Assembly (NCBI RefSeq): GCF_030287405.1
Contig: NZ_JASVVV010000003.1
Span: 427,116 to 491,115 of the forward strand
From: Halalkalicoccus sp. NIPERK01
GTDB taxonomy: Archaea > Halobacteriota > Halobacteria > Halobacteriales > Halalkalicoccaceae
Direction of reading: 5' to 3'
Length of the DNA stretch: 64,000 nucleotides
Made by a program: the position numbers and the translations under genes. The notes under the pieces were generated by a model. The model was not told where the DNA came from and ran no database searches. It saw only the letters and a program-made list of their open reading frames with translations. Below, piece after piece: positions 44,867 through 54,101 of the stretch. Position 1 is the stretch's first letter. Every line of letters begins with the position of its first letter.

Positions 44867-45071
44867 ACAGCCGGGCGGTCGAACCGACCGCGCGTATCGG
44901 CCCGACTCTCAGGGTCGTACGCGTTCGAGTCGGCCGGCCGATCGCCCCGACCCGGTCGGACGGCGTCCCGTTCGGTCGAACTGCCCGCCTCTCCCCGCGA
45001 GCGTAGCCCCCGCCGTGATCCACCCCCTTCGCTCCGAACAGTCGCGACGACTCCGGTCGCGGAGGCCCTAG

Positions 45072-47120
45072 ATGGTCCTCGACGGGCCCTTCGAGTGGCT
45101 CCCGGTCGAGGAGCCGGTGGTCGTCTTCACGCTCGCGCTCGCGGTCTTCCTCGTCGCACCCCTCGTGATCCGGCGCGCCGGCCTTCCCGGGATCGTCGGA
45201 GTCGTCCTCGTCGGCGCGCTGATCGGCCCCAACGGGCTGGGAATCCTCTCGCTGACGAGCGCGATCGAACTGCTCGGCAACGTCGGCCTCGTCTACCTGC
45301 TGTTTACCGTCGGTCTCGAACTCGACCTCCGGGGATTCTCGAAGGCCCCCGAGAACGCCGCTCTCTTCGGGCTGACGAGCTTCTCGCTTCCGTTCGTGGT
45401 CGGCACCGCTCTCGGGATTTCGGTCCTCGGGCTGTCGGTGCCGGCGTCCGCGCTGCTCGCGGCGGTGTTCGCCTCGCACACCCTGCTCGCGTACCCCGTG
45501 GCGAACCACCTCGACATCACGAAGAACCGGGCCGTCACCGCCGTCTTCGGCGGGATCCTCTTTACCGATACGCTCGCGCTCGTCGTGCTCGCGCTCGTGA
45601 TGGGCTCGCTCGACGGCGGGCTGACCCCCTTACTGGTCGCACAGGTGCTCGGGTCGCTCGTCGTCCTCTTCGCCGGCGTCTGGTTCGTCGTCCCGCCGAT
45701 CGCCCGGTGGTTCTTCCAGAACCTGAGCGAGGAGAGCTACTTCGAGTTCCTCTTCGTCGCCACCGTCCTGTTCGCGGCGGGCAGCCTCGCGGAGGTCCTC
45801 GGGCTGGCCTCGATCCTCGGGGCGTTCGTCGCGGGGCTCGCGCTCAACAGGCTCGTCCCGCGGGGCGGGACGCTCATGAACCGCATCGAGTTCTTCGGGA
45901 ACGCCTTTTTCATCCCGTTCTTCCTGCTCTACGTCGGGATGCTCGTCGACCCCGGCGTGATCCTCGACGGCCCCCGAACCCTGCAGGTCGCGGCGGTGGT
46001 TCTGGGGACGATGTTCGCGACCAAGTGGGTCGCCGCGTGGGTCGTGAGCCGGGTGCAGGGCTACGACGCGAACGAACGGGGCGTGATCTACGGGCTCTCC
46101 GTTGGGCAGGCCGCCGCGGCGCTCGCGATCACGCTGATCGGGTTCGAGGCGGGGCTGTTCGGTGCGGACGTGCTGAACGCGGTCGTGCTGATGATGCTCG
46201 TCGCCACGGTCGTCAGCCCGTGGTGGACCGAACGCGCCGGCCAGCGCCTCGCCCGCGAGACGGCGGTCGAACCCGACGAGGGCGACGACCTCGATCCACG
46301 GATCCTGTTGCCGCTGTCGGCCGACGCCGAGCGACGACAGCGCCTGCTCGAGTTCGCGTTCGTCCTCAAGGAAGCCGACGCCGTAGAACCGATCCACCTC
46401 CTGACCGTCGTCCAGCCCACATCCGGCGAGACCGAAGAGCGCGTCGCACAGGTCGAACGCGACCTCGAACGCGCGGCGGCGTTCGGCGGTGCCGCCGAGG
46501 TACCCGTCGCGAGCGAGACCCGCGTGAACCACAACATCGCCTCGGGGATCGTCCGCGGGAGCGTCGAGACGCGCGCCGACCTGATCCTCATGGGCTGGGA
46601 CGCGAACGTCTCGTTCGGCCGGCGGGTCTTCGGCGACATCATCGATCAGATTCTCCGGCGAACGACGATACCCGTCCTCGTCTCGCGGCTCGGCCACCCG
46701 ATCAACACCACCGAGCGGGTGTTCCTCGTTCTGCCCGACGGGATCGACCACCACGAGGGCTTTTACGAGGCGGTCCACGTCGTCAAACGGCTGGCATCGA
46801 AACTCGGCACGCCGGTGACGGTGCTGGTGATGGAGGGCGAGACCCACCAGTACGAGCGGCTGTTCGGGATGGTCGAACACGAGGTCGACACCGAGTTTCG
46901 GACGACTAGGTGGGGCGGCCTGCTGGAAACGCTCGAGAACCGCGCGGGGGCCGACGACCTGATCGTCACCCTCTCGGCGCGCGAGGGCGAGGTCGGCTGG
47001 CACTCCGAACTGGCCGAACTGCCCGGTCGGCTCGTCGAACTCCCGCCCCGGTCGTTCGTCATGATCTACCCGCGCCACGGCGAACCGGAGTACGCCGCCC
47101 GGTTCCTCCGGTTCGACTAG
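45072..47120 (+). CDS. CPA2 cation:proton antiporter with C-terminal USP-like domains
   Basis: This 682-residue protein has a CPA2 membrane domain (about 1-400: IVGVVLVGALIGPNGLGIL, LVYLLFTVGLELDLRGF, ASHTLLAYPVANHL) followed by two USP-like alpha/beta domains (about 410-545, with LILMGWDANVSFGRRVFGD, and 548-682). The USP domains replace the RCK domains seen in the 33-38 kb antiporters, suggesting gating by ATP or stress signals. Substrate probably Na+ or K+. Confidence 0.85.
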   Translation: MVLDGPFEWLPVEEPVVVFTLALAVFLVAPLVIRRAGLPGIVGVVLVGALIGPNGLGILSLTSAIELLGNVGLVYLLFTVGLELDLRGFSKAPENAALFGLTSFSLPFVVGTALGISVLGLSVPASALLAAVFASHTLLAYPVANHLDITKNRAVTAVFGGILFTDTLALVVLALVMGSLDGGLTPLLVAQVLGSLVVLFAGVWFVVPPIARWFFQNLSEESYFEFLFVATVLFAAGSLAEVLGLASILGAFVAGLALNRLVPRGGTLMNRIEFFGNAFFIPFFLLYVGMLVDPGVILDGPRTLQVAAVVLGTMFATKWVAAWVVSRVQGYDANERGVIYGLSVGQAAAALAITLIGFEAGLFGADVLNAVVLMMLVATVVSPWWTERAGQRLARETAVEPDEGDDLDPRILLPLSADAERRQRLLEFAFVLKEADAVEPIHLLTVVQPTSGETEERVAQVERDLERAAAFGGAAEVPVASETRVNHNIASGIVRGSVETRADLILMGWDANVSFGRRVFGDIIDQILRRTTIPVLVSRLGHPINTTERVFLVLPDGIDHHEGFYEAVHVVKRLASKLGTPVTVLVMEGETHQYERLFGMVEHEVDTEFRTTRWGGLLETLENRAGADDLIVTLSAREGEVGWHSELAELPGRLVELPPRSFVMIYPRHGEPEYAARFLRFD

Positions 47121-47244
47121 CCGACGATTCCGGCTTCGAACGTGTTAAGGAGCCTCCTCGAAAAGGAAGGGCCATGTCACCCTCTCCGAGTTATATCGAT
47201 CGGGAGCGCGGTAGGACAGGCCACGCGACCGGACGCGATCACTG

Positions 47245-49497
47245 ATGGCCGACGAGGAACTCGCCAAGGACCTCGGACTGCTGTCGGCGCTCACGATCGG
47301 GATCGGGACGATGATCGGCGCGGGCATCTTCGTCCTGCCCGGCGCGGCCGTCAGCATCGCCGGGCCGCTCGCGGCCGCGTCGTTCGTTCTCGGCGGCGTC
47401 ATCGCGCTGTTCACCGCGCTCTCGGCGAGCGAACTCGGCACGGCGATGCCGAAGTCCGGCGGCGCGTACTTCTACATCAACCGCGCGCTCGGGCCGCTGT
47501 TCGGGTCGATCGCCGGCTGGGGCAACTGGATCGGCCTGACGTTCGCCTCGGCATTCTACATGTTCGGCTTCGGCGAGTACGTCGCCGCGTTCGTCTCCGT
47601 GCCCGGCATCGGCCTCGGCGCCCTCGCGCTCTCGGGCCCGGAGATCGTCGCGTTGCTGGGGGCGGGCTTCTTCGTCGGCGTCAACTACGTCGGCGCAAAG
47701 GAGACCGGCAGGCTCCAGAACGTCATCGTCGTGACGCTGCTCGGGATCCTCGTCGTGTTCACGCTGTTCGGCGTGCTGAACGCCGACCTCGAGACGCTTC
47801 GCCCGCTCGCACCCGACGGCTACGCGGCTCTGCTCCCGGTCACGGGGCTGATCTTCGTCTCGTATCTCGGCTTCGTCCAGATCACCTCGGTCGCGGAGGA
47901 GATCAAGAATCCCGGGAAGAACCTCCCGATCGCGGTCGTCGGCAGCGTCGTGATCGTGACGGCGATCTACGCGCTGGTGTTGCTCGCGGTGCTCGCGGCG
48001 GTGCCCAACTCGCTCGTCGCCGACAACGACACCGCGGTCGTGCAGGTCGCGGAACTCCTCATCGGGCCGCTGGGCGGGGCGGCGATGCTGTTCGGGGGCC
48101 TGCTGGCGACGGCCTCCTCGGCGAACGCCTCGATCCTCTCGTCGTCGCGGATCAACTTCGCGATGGGCCGCGAGAAGATCGTCAGCCCGCAGTTGAACGA
48201 GATCCACCCGAAGTTCGGGACGCCGTATCGCTCGATCGCGATCACCGGGGCGTTGATCCTGCTGTTCATCGTCGTCGGCGACCTCGAACTGCTGGCGACG
48301 GCCGGGAGCGTCCTCCACCTGGTCGTCTACGGCCTGCTGAACGTCGCGCTGGTCGTCATGCGCGAGGCCCAGCCCTCGGGCTACGACCCCGACTTCACCG
48401 TTCCTCTTTACCCGATCACGCCCGTACTAGGCGCCGTGCTCTCCTTTGCCCTGATCGGCTTCATCGAACCGGTCGTGATCGTCCTCTGTGGGGTGTTCGT
48501 CGTCTTCGCGGCGGTCTGGTACCTGGTCTACGCCCGGACCAAGACCGAACACGAGGGGGTCCTCTCGGAGTTCATCCTCTCGCGCTCGGAGGAGATGCCC
48601 GACGCCGCGGTCTCGGCCGCCGAGAGCGTCAAACCCGAGGCCGCGGACTACCGGGTGATGGTCCCGCTCGCGAACCCCCGGACCGAGGAGCACCTCATCA
48701 CGCTCGGGAGCATCGCCGCGAGGGCGAACGGGGGGACGGTCCACGCCGTCCACATCGTGCAGGTGCCCGATCAGGTGCCGCTGTCGGCCGCCGCCGACCA
48801 CATCGACGAACTCGACGCCGGGTCGTCGACGCTGCTCGAACGCGCCCGTGAGAACGCCGAGACGTTCGGCGTGCCCGTCGAGACCCACACGCTCGTCTCC
48901 CATCGCGGGTTCGAGGAGGTGTTCGACGCCGCCCGGACCTACGAGGCCGACCTGACGATCATGGGCTGGAGCGAGGACGCCCACTGGTCGCCCGGCCGCG
49001 CCGAGAGCGCGTTCGACGAACTCGCCCACGACCTGCCGTGTGACTTCCTCGTGTTCAACGACCGCGGGTTCGACCCCTCGCGGGTGCTCGTGCCGACCGC
49101 CGGGGGACCGGACTCGGACCTGAGCGCCGAGGCCGCACGCCTGCTCCGCGAGGAGTACGGTTCCGAGGTCACGCTGTTGCACGTCGTCGACGACGAGGAC
49201 GAACGCGCCGAGGGCGAGGCGTTCCTCGAGGAGTGGTCCGTCGATAACGGCCTCTCGGCGGCCGAGTTCCGGGTCGACACGTCGGGCGACGTCGAGGGCT
49301 CCATCGAGCGGGCGGCCGCCGAGCACACCATGGTGCTGATCGGGGCGACCGAGCGCGGCCTGCTCTCGCGGCTCGTCCGGGGGTCGCTCGCCTACGACGT
49401 CATCGAGGACCTCGACTGCTCGGTGCTGCTCGCCGAACGCAAGTCCGAGCGGTCGCTGCGCGATCGGCTGTTCGGAACCAGCCCATCGGACGACTGA
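47245..49497 (+). CDS. APC-family amino acid permease with two C-terminal USP domains
   Basis: This 750-residue protein has an APC permease domain (about 1-425; TIGIGTMIGAGIFVLPGAAVSIAGP and GGAYFYINRALG), then two USP domains (about 470-610 with LTIMGWSEDAHWSPGR, and 615-740 with VLIGATERGLLSRLVRGSLAYDVIEDL). It likely imports amino acids, with the USP part regulating it. A paralogue lies at 51504 with near-identical stretches in the USP half. Confidence 0.85.
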   Translation: MADEELAKDLGLLSALTIGIGTMIGAGIFVLPGAAVSIAGPLAAASFVLGGVIALFTALSASELGTAMPKSGGAYFYINRALGPLFGSIAGWGNWIGLTFASAFYMFGFGEYVAAFVSVPGIGLGALALSGPEIVALLGAGFFVGVNYVGAKETGRLQNVIVVTLLGILVVFTLFGVLNADLETLRPLAPDGYAALLPVTGLIFVSYLGFVQITSVAEEIKNPGKNLPIAVVGSVVIVTAIYALVLLAVLAAVPNSLVADNDTAVVQVAELLIGPLGGAAMLFGGLLATASSANASILSSSRINFAMGREKIVSPQLNEIHPKFGTPYRSIAITGALILLFIVVGDLELLATAGSVLHLVVYGLLNVALVVMREAQPSGYDPDFTVPLYPITPVLGAVLSFALIGFIEPVVIVLCGVFVVFAAVWYLVYARTKTEHEGVLSEFILSRSEEMPDAAVSAAESVKPEAADYRVMVPLANPRTEEHLITLGSIAARANGGTVHAVHIVQVPDQVPLSAAADHIDELDAGSSTLLERARENAETFGVPVETHTLVSHRGFEEVFDAARTYEADLTIMGWSEDAHWSPGRAESAFDELAHDLPCDFLVFNDRGFDPSRVLVPTAGGPDSDLSAEAARLLREEYGSEVTLLHVVDDEDERAEGEAFLEEWSVDNGLSAAEFRVDTSGDVEGSIERAAAEHTMVLIGATERGLLSRLVRGSLAYDVIEDLDCSVLLAERKSERSLRDRLFGTSPSDD

Positions 49498-49684
49498 TCG
49501 ACGGTCGTCGGTCCGTCGATGTAGTCGTCCTGACCGTGACAGTCGGCCCGTTCGCCAGCGCGAGTCGTCCTTCCCCGACGCCCTCCAACCAGCGACTTAC
49601 GGGTGTCTCCGTATCCGAACGAACCGTCCGACGGGCGATCGACGCGGATTCGCCACGGACCCCGGACCGGGCTCGGCGACGACC

Positions 49685-49882
49685 TCAGGTGGATTCGTCG
49701 AGTACGTGGAACGCCGCCCAGATCGCCCAGAGAACGACGATGATCCCGACGACGACGAGTTCCCGACGGACGAGCAGGTCACCCGTTATCCGGAGTACGG
49801 TGTACTCGAAGAGGATGTATGTAGCCAACACGGCAATGACGTCCCAGACCGACCGCGGGTTTCTGATGCTCGGTCGTCTCAT
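49685..49882 (-). CDS. Small membrane protein downstream of uspA
   Basis: This 65-residue protein starts MRRPSIRNPRSVWDVIAVLATYILF and has two TM helices (about 14-34 and 42-60). Its ATG overlaps the stop of the upstream USP gene by four bases (ATGA), indicating translational coupling. No domain recognised. It is probably a membrane partner of that operon. Confidence 0.6.
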   Translation of the reverse strand: MRRPSIRNPRSVWDVIAVLATYILFEYTVLRITGDLLVRRELVVVGIIVVLWAIWAAFHVLDEST

Positions 49883-50319
49883 TCTCGGTCGAGAGGACGG
49901 GGAAGCACGAGAACCGGATACCGGGTCTCGTTGATGAGCTTCCAGCCGGGATCGCCCGACAGCAACGCCACCAATCGGCCCTTCGGTCGCGGGACGAACG
50001 CGATACAGTCGACGTCGCCGTCCTTCGCAGCCTCGAAGATCGTCCCGACGAGGTCTCTCCCGTCCCGTATCTCCGTCTCGACGGTAACCGTCGACCCATC
50101 GAAGGCCTCCTCGACGGTCGCCAGCGTGTTTCTCCCGTGTTCCTCTAGCTGTTCGATCGACGCCGCCGCTGGACCTCCCGCTCGCCTCTCGACGACGTAC
50201 AGCGCGATGATCTCCGCGCCGTCCTCGCTCAGGTGTGGACGGAGGGCGGTACACGTCCGTTTCGCATCGTCCTCGGTGGCGACCGGAAGCAGTACTCGGT
50301 CGACGGTCGGTCGGGTCAT
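49879..50319 (-). CDS. USP-family protein
   Basis: This 146-residue protein has a UspA fold: VDRVLLPVATEDDAKRTCTAL at the N-terminus, and a C-terminal PRPKGRLVALLSGDPGWKLINETRYPVLVLPR. The usual GxxGRGG ATP-loop is changed (PRPKGRLV), so nucleotide binding is uncertain. Part of a compact minus-strand operon: Lrp-RCK_C regulator, zinc-ribbon protein, this gene, small membrane protein. Confidence 0.75.
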   Translation of the reverse strand: MTRPTVDRVLLPVATEDDAKRTCTALRPHLSEDGAEIIALYVVERRAGGPAAASIEQLEEHGRNTLATVEEAFDGSTVTVETEIRDGRDLVGTIFEAAKDGDVDCIAFVPRPKGRLVALLSGDPGWKLINETRYPVLVLPRPLDRE

Positions 50320-50322
50320 GTG

Positions 50323-50502
50323 TTATCGAAAGGTCGATGGGTGGTAGCTGGCGATCGACGTGGCGCCGCACTGTGAGCACCTCTCGGGTTTCGTGTCGAA
50401 CGACGTCCCGCAGCGGCGACACTCGTACACCATCGGATCATCACCGCTCACGAGGTGAACGAGCACGGGAAGTCGTTTTCGCAGGGTATCGAGGAGGGTC
50501 AT
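50323..50502 (-). CDS. Small zinc-ribbon protein
   Basis: This short gene was found by reading the minus strand between the Lrp-RCK_C gene and uspA. It encodes 59 residues: an amphipathic N-terminal segment (MTLLDTLRKRLPVLVHLVSG) followed by a zinc ribbon YECRRCGTSFDTKPERCSQC, with Cys at 28, 31, 42 and 45 (CxxC-x10-CxxC). ATG 50502; TAA 50323-50325. It is 24 bp downstream of the regulator and 3 bp upstream of uspA, in a compact operon. It could be a nucleic acid-binding or adaptor protein. Confidence 0.75.
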   Translation of the reverse strand: MTLLDTLRKRLPVLVHLVSGDDPMVYECRRCGTSFDTKPERCSQCGATSIASYHPSTFR

Positions 50503-50526
50503 GATGAGCCGTTTGACGGAGTGTGG

Positions 50527-51309
50527 TCACGACGCTTCCTCGCCGAGAAACGCGTCCAGTGCGCCATCGTCGATCCCGGCTTGAGCGAAGACCGTCACGA
50601 CGTCGTCCGACCGAATCTCCGTGTCACCATGCGGGGTGAGGACGGTCCCCTCCCGTTCGATCGTGATGATGAGGACGTCCTCGTCCAGCAAGTCCCGTCG
50701 ACCGGCCTCCTGGAGCGTGAGACCGGCTACCGGCGCGTCGGTACGGACGGTCACCTCGACGACTTCGGAATCGCCGGCGAGGCTGATGAAATCCGTCGGC
50801 GGTTTCAGCGGTTGGTCGTCGGGCCCGAACGGTGCGTAGGGTACGTCCCACTCGTTTTGAACCAGCACCTCGTCCTCGATTTCGACCCCGAGTTCCGCGA
50901 TCGACCGGCCGATCCGATGGAGGTCGTCGGTGTCCGTTCCGATCGCGAGCACGTGGAGATTCATCCGCCCGCCGATCAACTCGCGGACGTTGATCACGCC
51001 GGGGAGGGCCCGTACCTGTTGGGCGATCACTTCACGCTTCTCGAACGGCGCGTTACACATGAACAGGTTCGTGAGCCGGCCGTTGATGCGCTCGAAATCG
51101 ACCTTCGCGTGGTAGCCCGTGAGGATACCGTGTTCTTTGAGGCGGCGAATACGGTTCCGGATGGTTCCGGCGGAGACGTTCACTTCCTCCGCGATCATCG
51201 GCGCGGACGTCTCCCGTGCGTCGGCCATCAGCGCGTGGATGATGCGCCGGTCGATCTCGTCGACCCGATACGACGAGTCGGTTCGCGTTTCGCGGGGCCA
51301 TTCGTGCAT
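50527..51309 (-). CDS. Lrp/AsnC-type HTH regulator fused to RCK_C (TrkA-C) domain
   Basis: This 260-residue protein has an N-terminal Lrp-type HTH (DEIDRRIIHALMADARETSAPMIAEEVNVSAGTIRNRIRRL, about 17-57), an Lrp-like middle, and a C-terminal RCK_C domain (about 180-258) with DAPVAGLTLQEAGRRDLLDEDVLIITIEREG and IRSDDVVTVFAQ. A regulator that reads a small ligand (possibly a nucleotide) through RCK_C. It is divergent from the APC-USP permease at 51504 (194 bp between starts). ATG 51309 is chosen. Confidence 0.85.
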   Translation of the reverse strand: MHEWPRETRTDSSYRVDEIDRRIIHALMADARETSAPMIAEEVNVSAGTIRNRIRRLKEHGILTGYHAKVDFERINGRLTNLFMCNAPFEKREVIAQQVRALPGVINVRELIGGRMNLHVLAIGTDTDDLHRIGRSIAELGVEIEDEVLVQNEWDVPYAPFGPDDQPLKPPTDFISLAGDSEVVEVTVRTDAPVAGLTLQEAGRRDLLDEDVLIITIEREGTVLTPHGDTEIRSDDVVTVFAQAGIDDGALDAFLGEEAS

Positions 51310-51349
51310 GCCGCTCTGATGGCGATACAGCACTAAATATGTGTGTGAT

Positions 51350-51423
51350 TTTTGGATCCGTAACTTCTCTCACGAATAATGTGTATCCGCCAATCGAATC
51401 GTCGTGTTTATCCTTTTGGATCC
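51350..51423 (+). promoter_or_regulatory. Repeated TTTTGGATCC boxes between Lrp-RCK_C and APC-USP genes
   Basis: TTTTGGATCC occurs at 51350-51359 and again at 51414-51423, 64 bp apart, in the intergenic region. They lie close to each start codon (41 bp from the regulator ATG, about 80 bp from the permease ATG). Candidate binding sites for the Lrp-RCK_C regulator. Confidence 0.45.
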
Positions 51424-51503
51424 TCTCGATAGGTGTATGAGTCCTCCCGTTCCGCAGGGGACCTGACCGCCTCGATCATCACCGGAGTGCTACCAACGAT
51501 ACA

Positions 51504-53792
51504 ATGACCACTAGTGATCAGGAGCTCGCGAAGGATCTCGGACTGTTGTCCGCACTGACGATCGGTATCGGGACGATGATCGGCGCGGGCATCTTCGTCC
51601 TGCCCGGCGTCGCCGCCCAAGAGGCCGGACCCATAGTCGTTGTTTCGTTCGTCGTCGGTGGAATGGTCGCACTGGTCAACGCCTTCTCTGTCGCCGAACT
51701 CGGCACCGCGATGCCGAAGGCCGGCGGCGCGTACTACTGGATCAATCGTGCGCTCGGTCCCGTGTTCGGATCGATCGCCGGCATGGGCGACTGGATGGGC
51801 CTCGCGTTCGCGAGCGCCTTCTACTGCATCGGCTTCGGCGGCTACCTCACCACGTTCGTCCCGCTACCGAGCGTGCTCTTCCTGTCCGATGTCCAGCTCG
51901 GCGCGCTACTCGCAGGGGTGACGTTCGTCGGCATCAACTACATCGGCGCGAAGGAGACGGGTGGTGTCCAGAGCGTTATCGTCTTGATTCTGCTGGGAAT
52001 CCTCGCGGTTTTCTCGATCGGTGGCTTCCTCACCTTCGATTACGCGACGCTCGTCGGTGATGGCGGGCTGGCACCGTTCGGATCAGATGCGATCCTGCCT
52101 GCGACCGCGCTCGTGTTCGTCTCGTTTCTGGGCTATGCGAAGATCGCTACCGTCGCCGAGGAGCTCAAAAACCCCGGACGAAACCTCCCGATCGCGGTTA
52201 TCGGCAGCGTCGCGCTCGTCACCGTGATCTACGCGGTGCTCGTGACGGTGATGGTCGGAGTCGTTCCGTGGCCCGATCTCAGCCTCGAAACGCCGGTCGC
52301 ACAGGCCGCGGACGTCGCCTTCGCCGATGTCGGCCTTCCGGCCGTCATCGTCGCTGGAGTCGCGTCGATGATGACACTCGGCGCACTGCTCGCGACGGCC
52401 TCCTCGGCGAACGCCTCGATCCTCGCGTCGGCCCGGATCAATTTCGCGATGGGACGCGATAAACTGATTAGCGACGCCCTGAACGAGATCCACACGAAGT
52501 TCGCCACTCCCTATCGGTCGATCCTCGTCACCGGTGCGATCATCGTCGTTCTCATTGCTGGGCTCGGCAACGACCTCGAAATCCTCGCGAAAGCAGCGAG
52601 CGTCCTCCACCTCATCGTCTATGCGCTGATGAACGTCGCATTGATCGTGTTTCGTCGGGCCGATATCCCCGAGTACGATCCCGACTTCACCGTGCCACTC
52701 TATCCGATCACGCCGATCGCCGGGGCGATACTCTCGCTCGCGCTGATCGGCTTCATGGCTCCCGTCGAGATCGCACTCTCGGCGCTCTTCGTCGTCGGCG
52801 CGATCGCGTGGTTCTTCATCTATGCTCGGGCCGAAACCGAACAGCAGGGGCTCCTCGGCCAGTACATCCTCTCGCGGGCGGATGAACTGCCCGACGCCGC
52901 GGTCTCGGCGGCCGAGACGGTCCAGCCAGAGGCCGCGGACTACCGGGTGATGGTCCCGCTCGCGAACCCACGGACCGAGAGCAATTTGATCTCGCTCGCG
53001 AGCACGCTCGCGAAGGCGAACGACGGCGTCGTCCACGCCGTCCACGTCGTCCAGGTTCCCGACCAGACCCCGCTCCAGCAGGGGTCGAAACACGTCGATC
53101 GGATCGACGCCGAGTCGAGCAAACTCCTCGACGCCGCCCGCGAGGACGCGGAGACGTTCGGCGCGCCCGTCGAGACCACGACGATCGTCTCCCACGAGTC
53201 GTTCGAGGAGGTGTTCGACGCCGCTCGACGGACCGAGGCGGACACCGTCGTGATGGGCTGGAGCGAGGACCGCCCGTGGGCCGCCGGCCGCGCCGAGAGC
53301 GCGTTCGACGAACTCGCCTACGACCTGCCGTGTGACTTCCTCGTCCTCAAAGACAGGGACCTCGGCGTCGATCGGGTGCTCGTGCCGACCGCCGGGGGAC
53401 CGGACTCGGACCTGAGCGCCGAGGTCGCCCGGACGCTTCGCGATGGGGTCGGCTCGGCGATCGCGCTGTTGTACGTCGTCGACGGTCCCGAGGAGCGCGC
53501 GGAGGGCGAGGCGTTCCTCCGAGACTGGGCGGCCGGCCATGACCTCTCGGGCGCGGAGATCCTGATCGACGACTCGGGCGACGTCGAGGGGGCGATCGGC
53601 CGTGCCGCGGCCGAACGCGACCTCGTGATCATCGGGGCGACCGAGCGCGGCCTGCTCTCGCGGCTCGTCCGGGGGTCGCTCGTCTTCGACGTGGTCGACG
53701 AGGTCGAGTGTTCCGTGTTGCTCGCCGAACGCCCCTCGAAGCGCTCGATCCGCGAGCGCCTGTTCGGCTCGGGTAGCGACTCGGACGACTGA
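51504..53792 (+). CDS. APC-family permease with two C-terminal USP domains (paralogue of 47245 gene)
   Basis: This 762-residue protein has an APC domain (LTIGIGTMIGAGIFVLPGVAA, GGAYYWINRALG) and two USP domains (VVMGWSEDRPWAAGR; VIIGATERGLLSRLVRGSL). The N-terminal half differs from the 47245 gene and uses more A/T-ending codons, while the USP half shares 52-bp identical blocks with it (53373-53424 and 53632-53683), suggesting a mosaic. It is transcribed away from the Lrp-RCK_C regulator and may be its target. Confidence 0.85.
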   Translation: MTTSDQELAKDLGLLSALTIGIGTMIGAGIFVLPGVAAQEAGPIVVVSFVVGGMVALVNAFSVAELGTAMPKAGGAYYWINRALGPVFGSIAGMGDWMGLAFASAFYCIGFGGYLTTFVPLPSVLFLSDVQLGALLAGVTFVGINYIGAKETGGVQSVIVLILLGILAVFSIGGFLTFDYATLVGDGGLAPFGSDAILPATALVFVSFLGYAKIATVAEELKNPGRNLPIAVIGSVALVTVIYAVLVTVMVGVVPWPDLSLETPVAQAADVAFADVGLPAVIVAGVASMMTLGALLATASSANASILASARINFAMGRDKLISDALNEIHTKFATPYRSILVTGAIIVVLIAGLGNDLEILAKAASVLHLIVYALMNVALIVFRRADIPEYDPDFTVPLYPITPIAGAILSLALIGFMAPVEIALSALFVVGAIAWFFIYARAETEQQGLLGQYILSRADELPDAAVSAAETVQPEAADYRVMVPLANPRTESNLISLASTLAKANDGVVHAVHVVQVPDQTPLQQGSKHVDRIDAESSKLLDAAREDAETFGAPVETTTIVSHESFEEVFDAARRTEADTVVMGWSEDRPWAAGRAESAFDELAYDLPCDFLVLKDRDLGVDRVLVPTAGGPDSDLSAEVARTLRDGVGSAIALLYVVDGPEERAEGEAFLRDWAAGHDLSGAEILIDDSGDVEGAIGRAAAERDLVIIGATERGLLSRLVRGSLVFDVVDEVECSVLLAERPSKRSIRERLFGSGSDSDD

Positions 53793-54020
53793 GGACCCAC
53801 CGGGAGTTCGTCGTGGAGCGGGTCGCTCGTCGCACCCCGGCGATTCGCCCCTACGATCACGCGTAGGACGTGAAGGCGTCCGCGTACTGCGCGAACCGAA
53901 CATTGATCGTCCGGGCAGTCGCGGCCCGCGCCCCCGTAGCGACTCGTAGCCGTTCGAACGGCGTTTTCCGGGCGATCCCCCGGTGTCTAACCCTCTCTAT
54001 ACTGAATCCTGAAAATATCC

Positions 54021-54051
54021 GGATTATATTTTCCTATCAAAAATATAATCC
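54021..54051 (+). promoter_or_regulatory. AT-rich inverted repeat upstream of trkA
   Basis: GGATTATATTTT (54021-54032) and AAAATATAATCC (54040-54051) form a perfect 12-bp inverted repeat with a 7-nt spacer. A second, overlapping repeat is GAAAATAT (54011-54018)/ATATTTTC (54026-54033). It lies about 60-90 bp before the trkA ATG in GC-rich DNA; candidate operator or core promoter. Confidence 0.55.
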
Positions 54052-54096
54052 GCGTTAATTTTTCACCCAGTAACCTATATGGGTGGCGGAACTGTA

Positions 54097-54101
54097 GGAG
54101 G
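54097..54101 (+). promoter_or_regulatory. Shine-Dalgarno of trkA
   Basis: GGAGG lies 7 nt before ATG 54109 and decides the start over the open frame beginning at 54079. Many neighbours look leaderless, so a clear SD here indicates a leadered transcript. Confidence 0.6.

Noticed and set aside
44867..45071. Short gene between deoC and the CPA2-USP antiporter
   Set aside because: Only low-complexity Arg/Pro-rich shadow frames occur; no start with a conserved-looking product.
49498..49684. Small gene after the APC-USP permease
   Set aside because: Frames are Ser/Thr/Arg-rich without plausible start signals; treated as intergenic.
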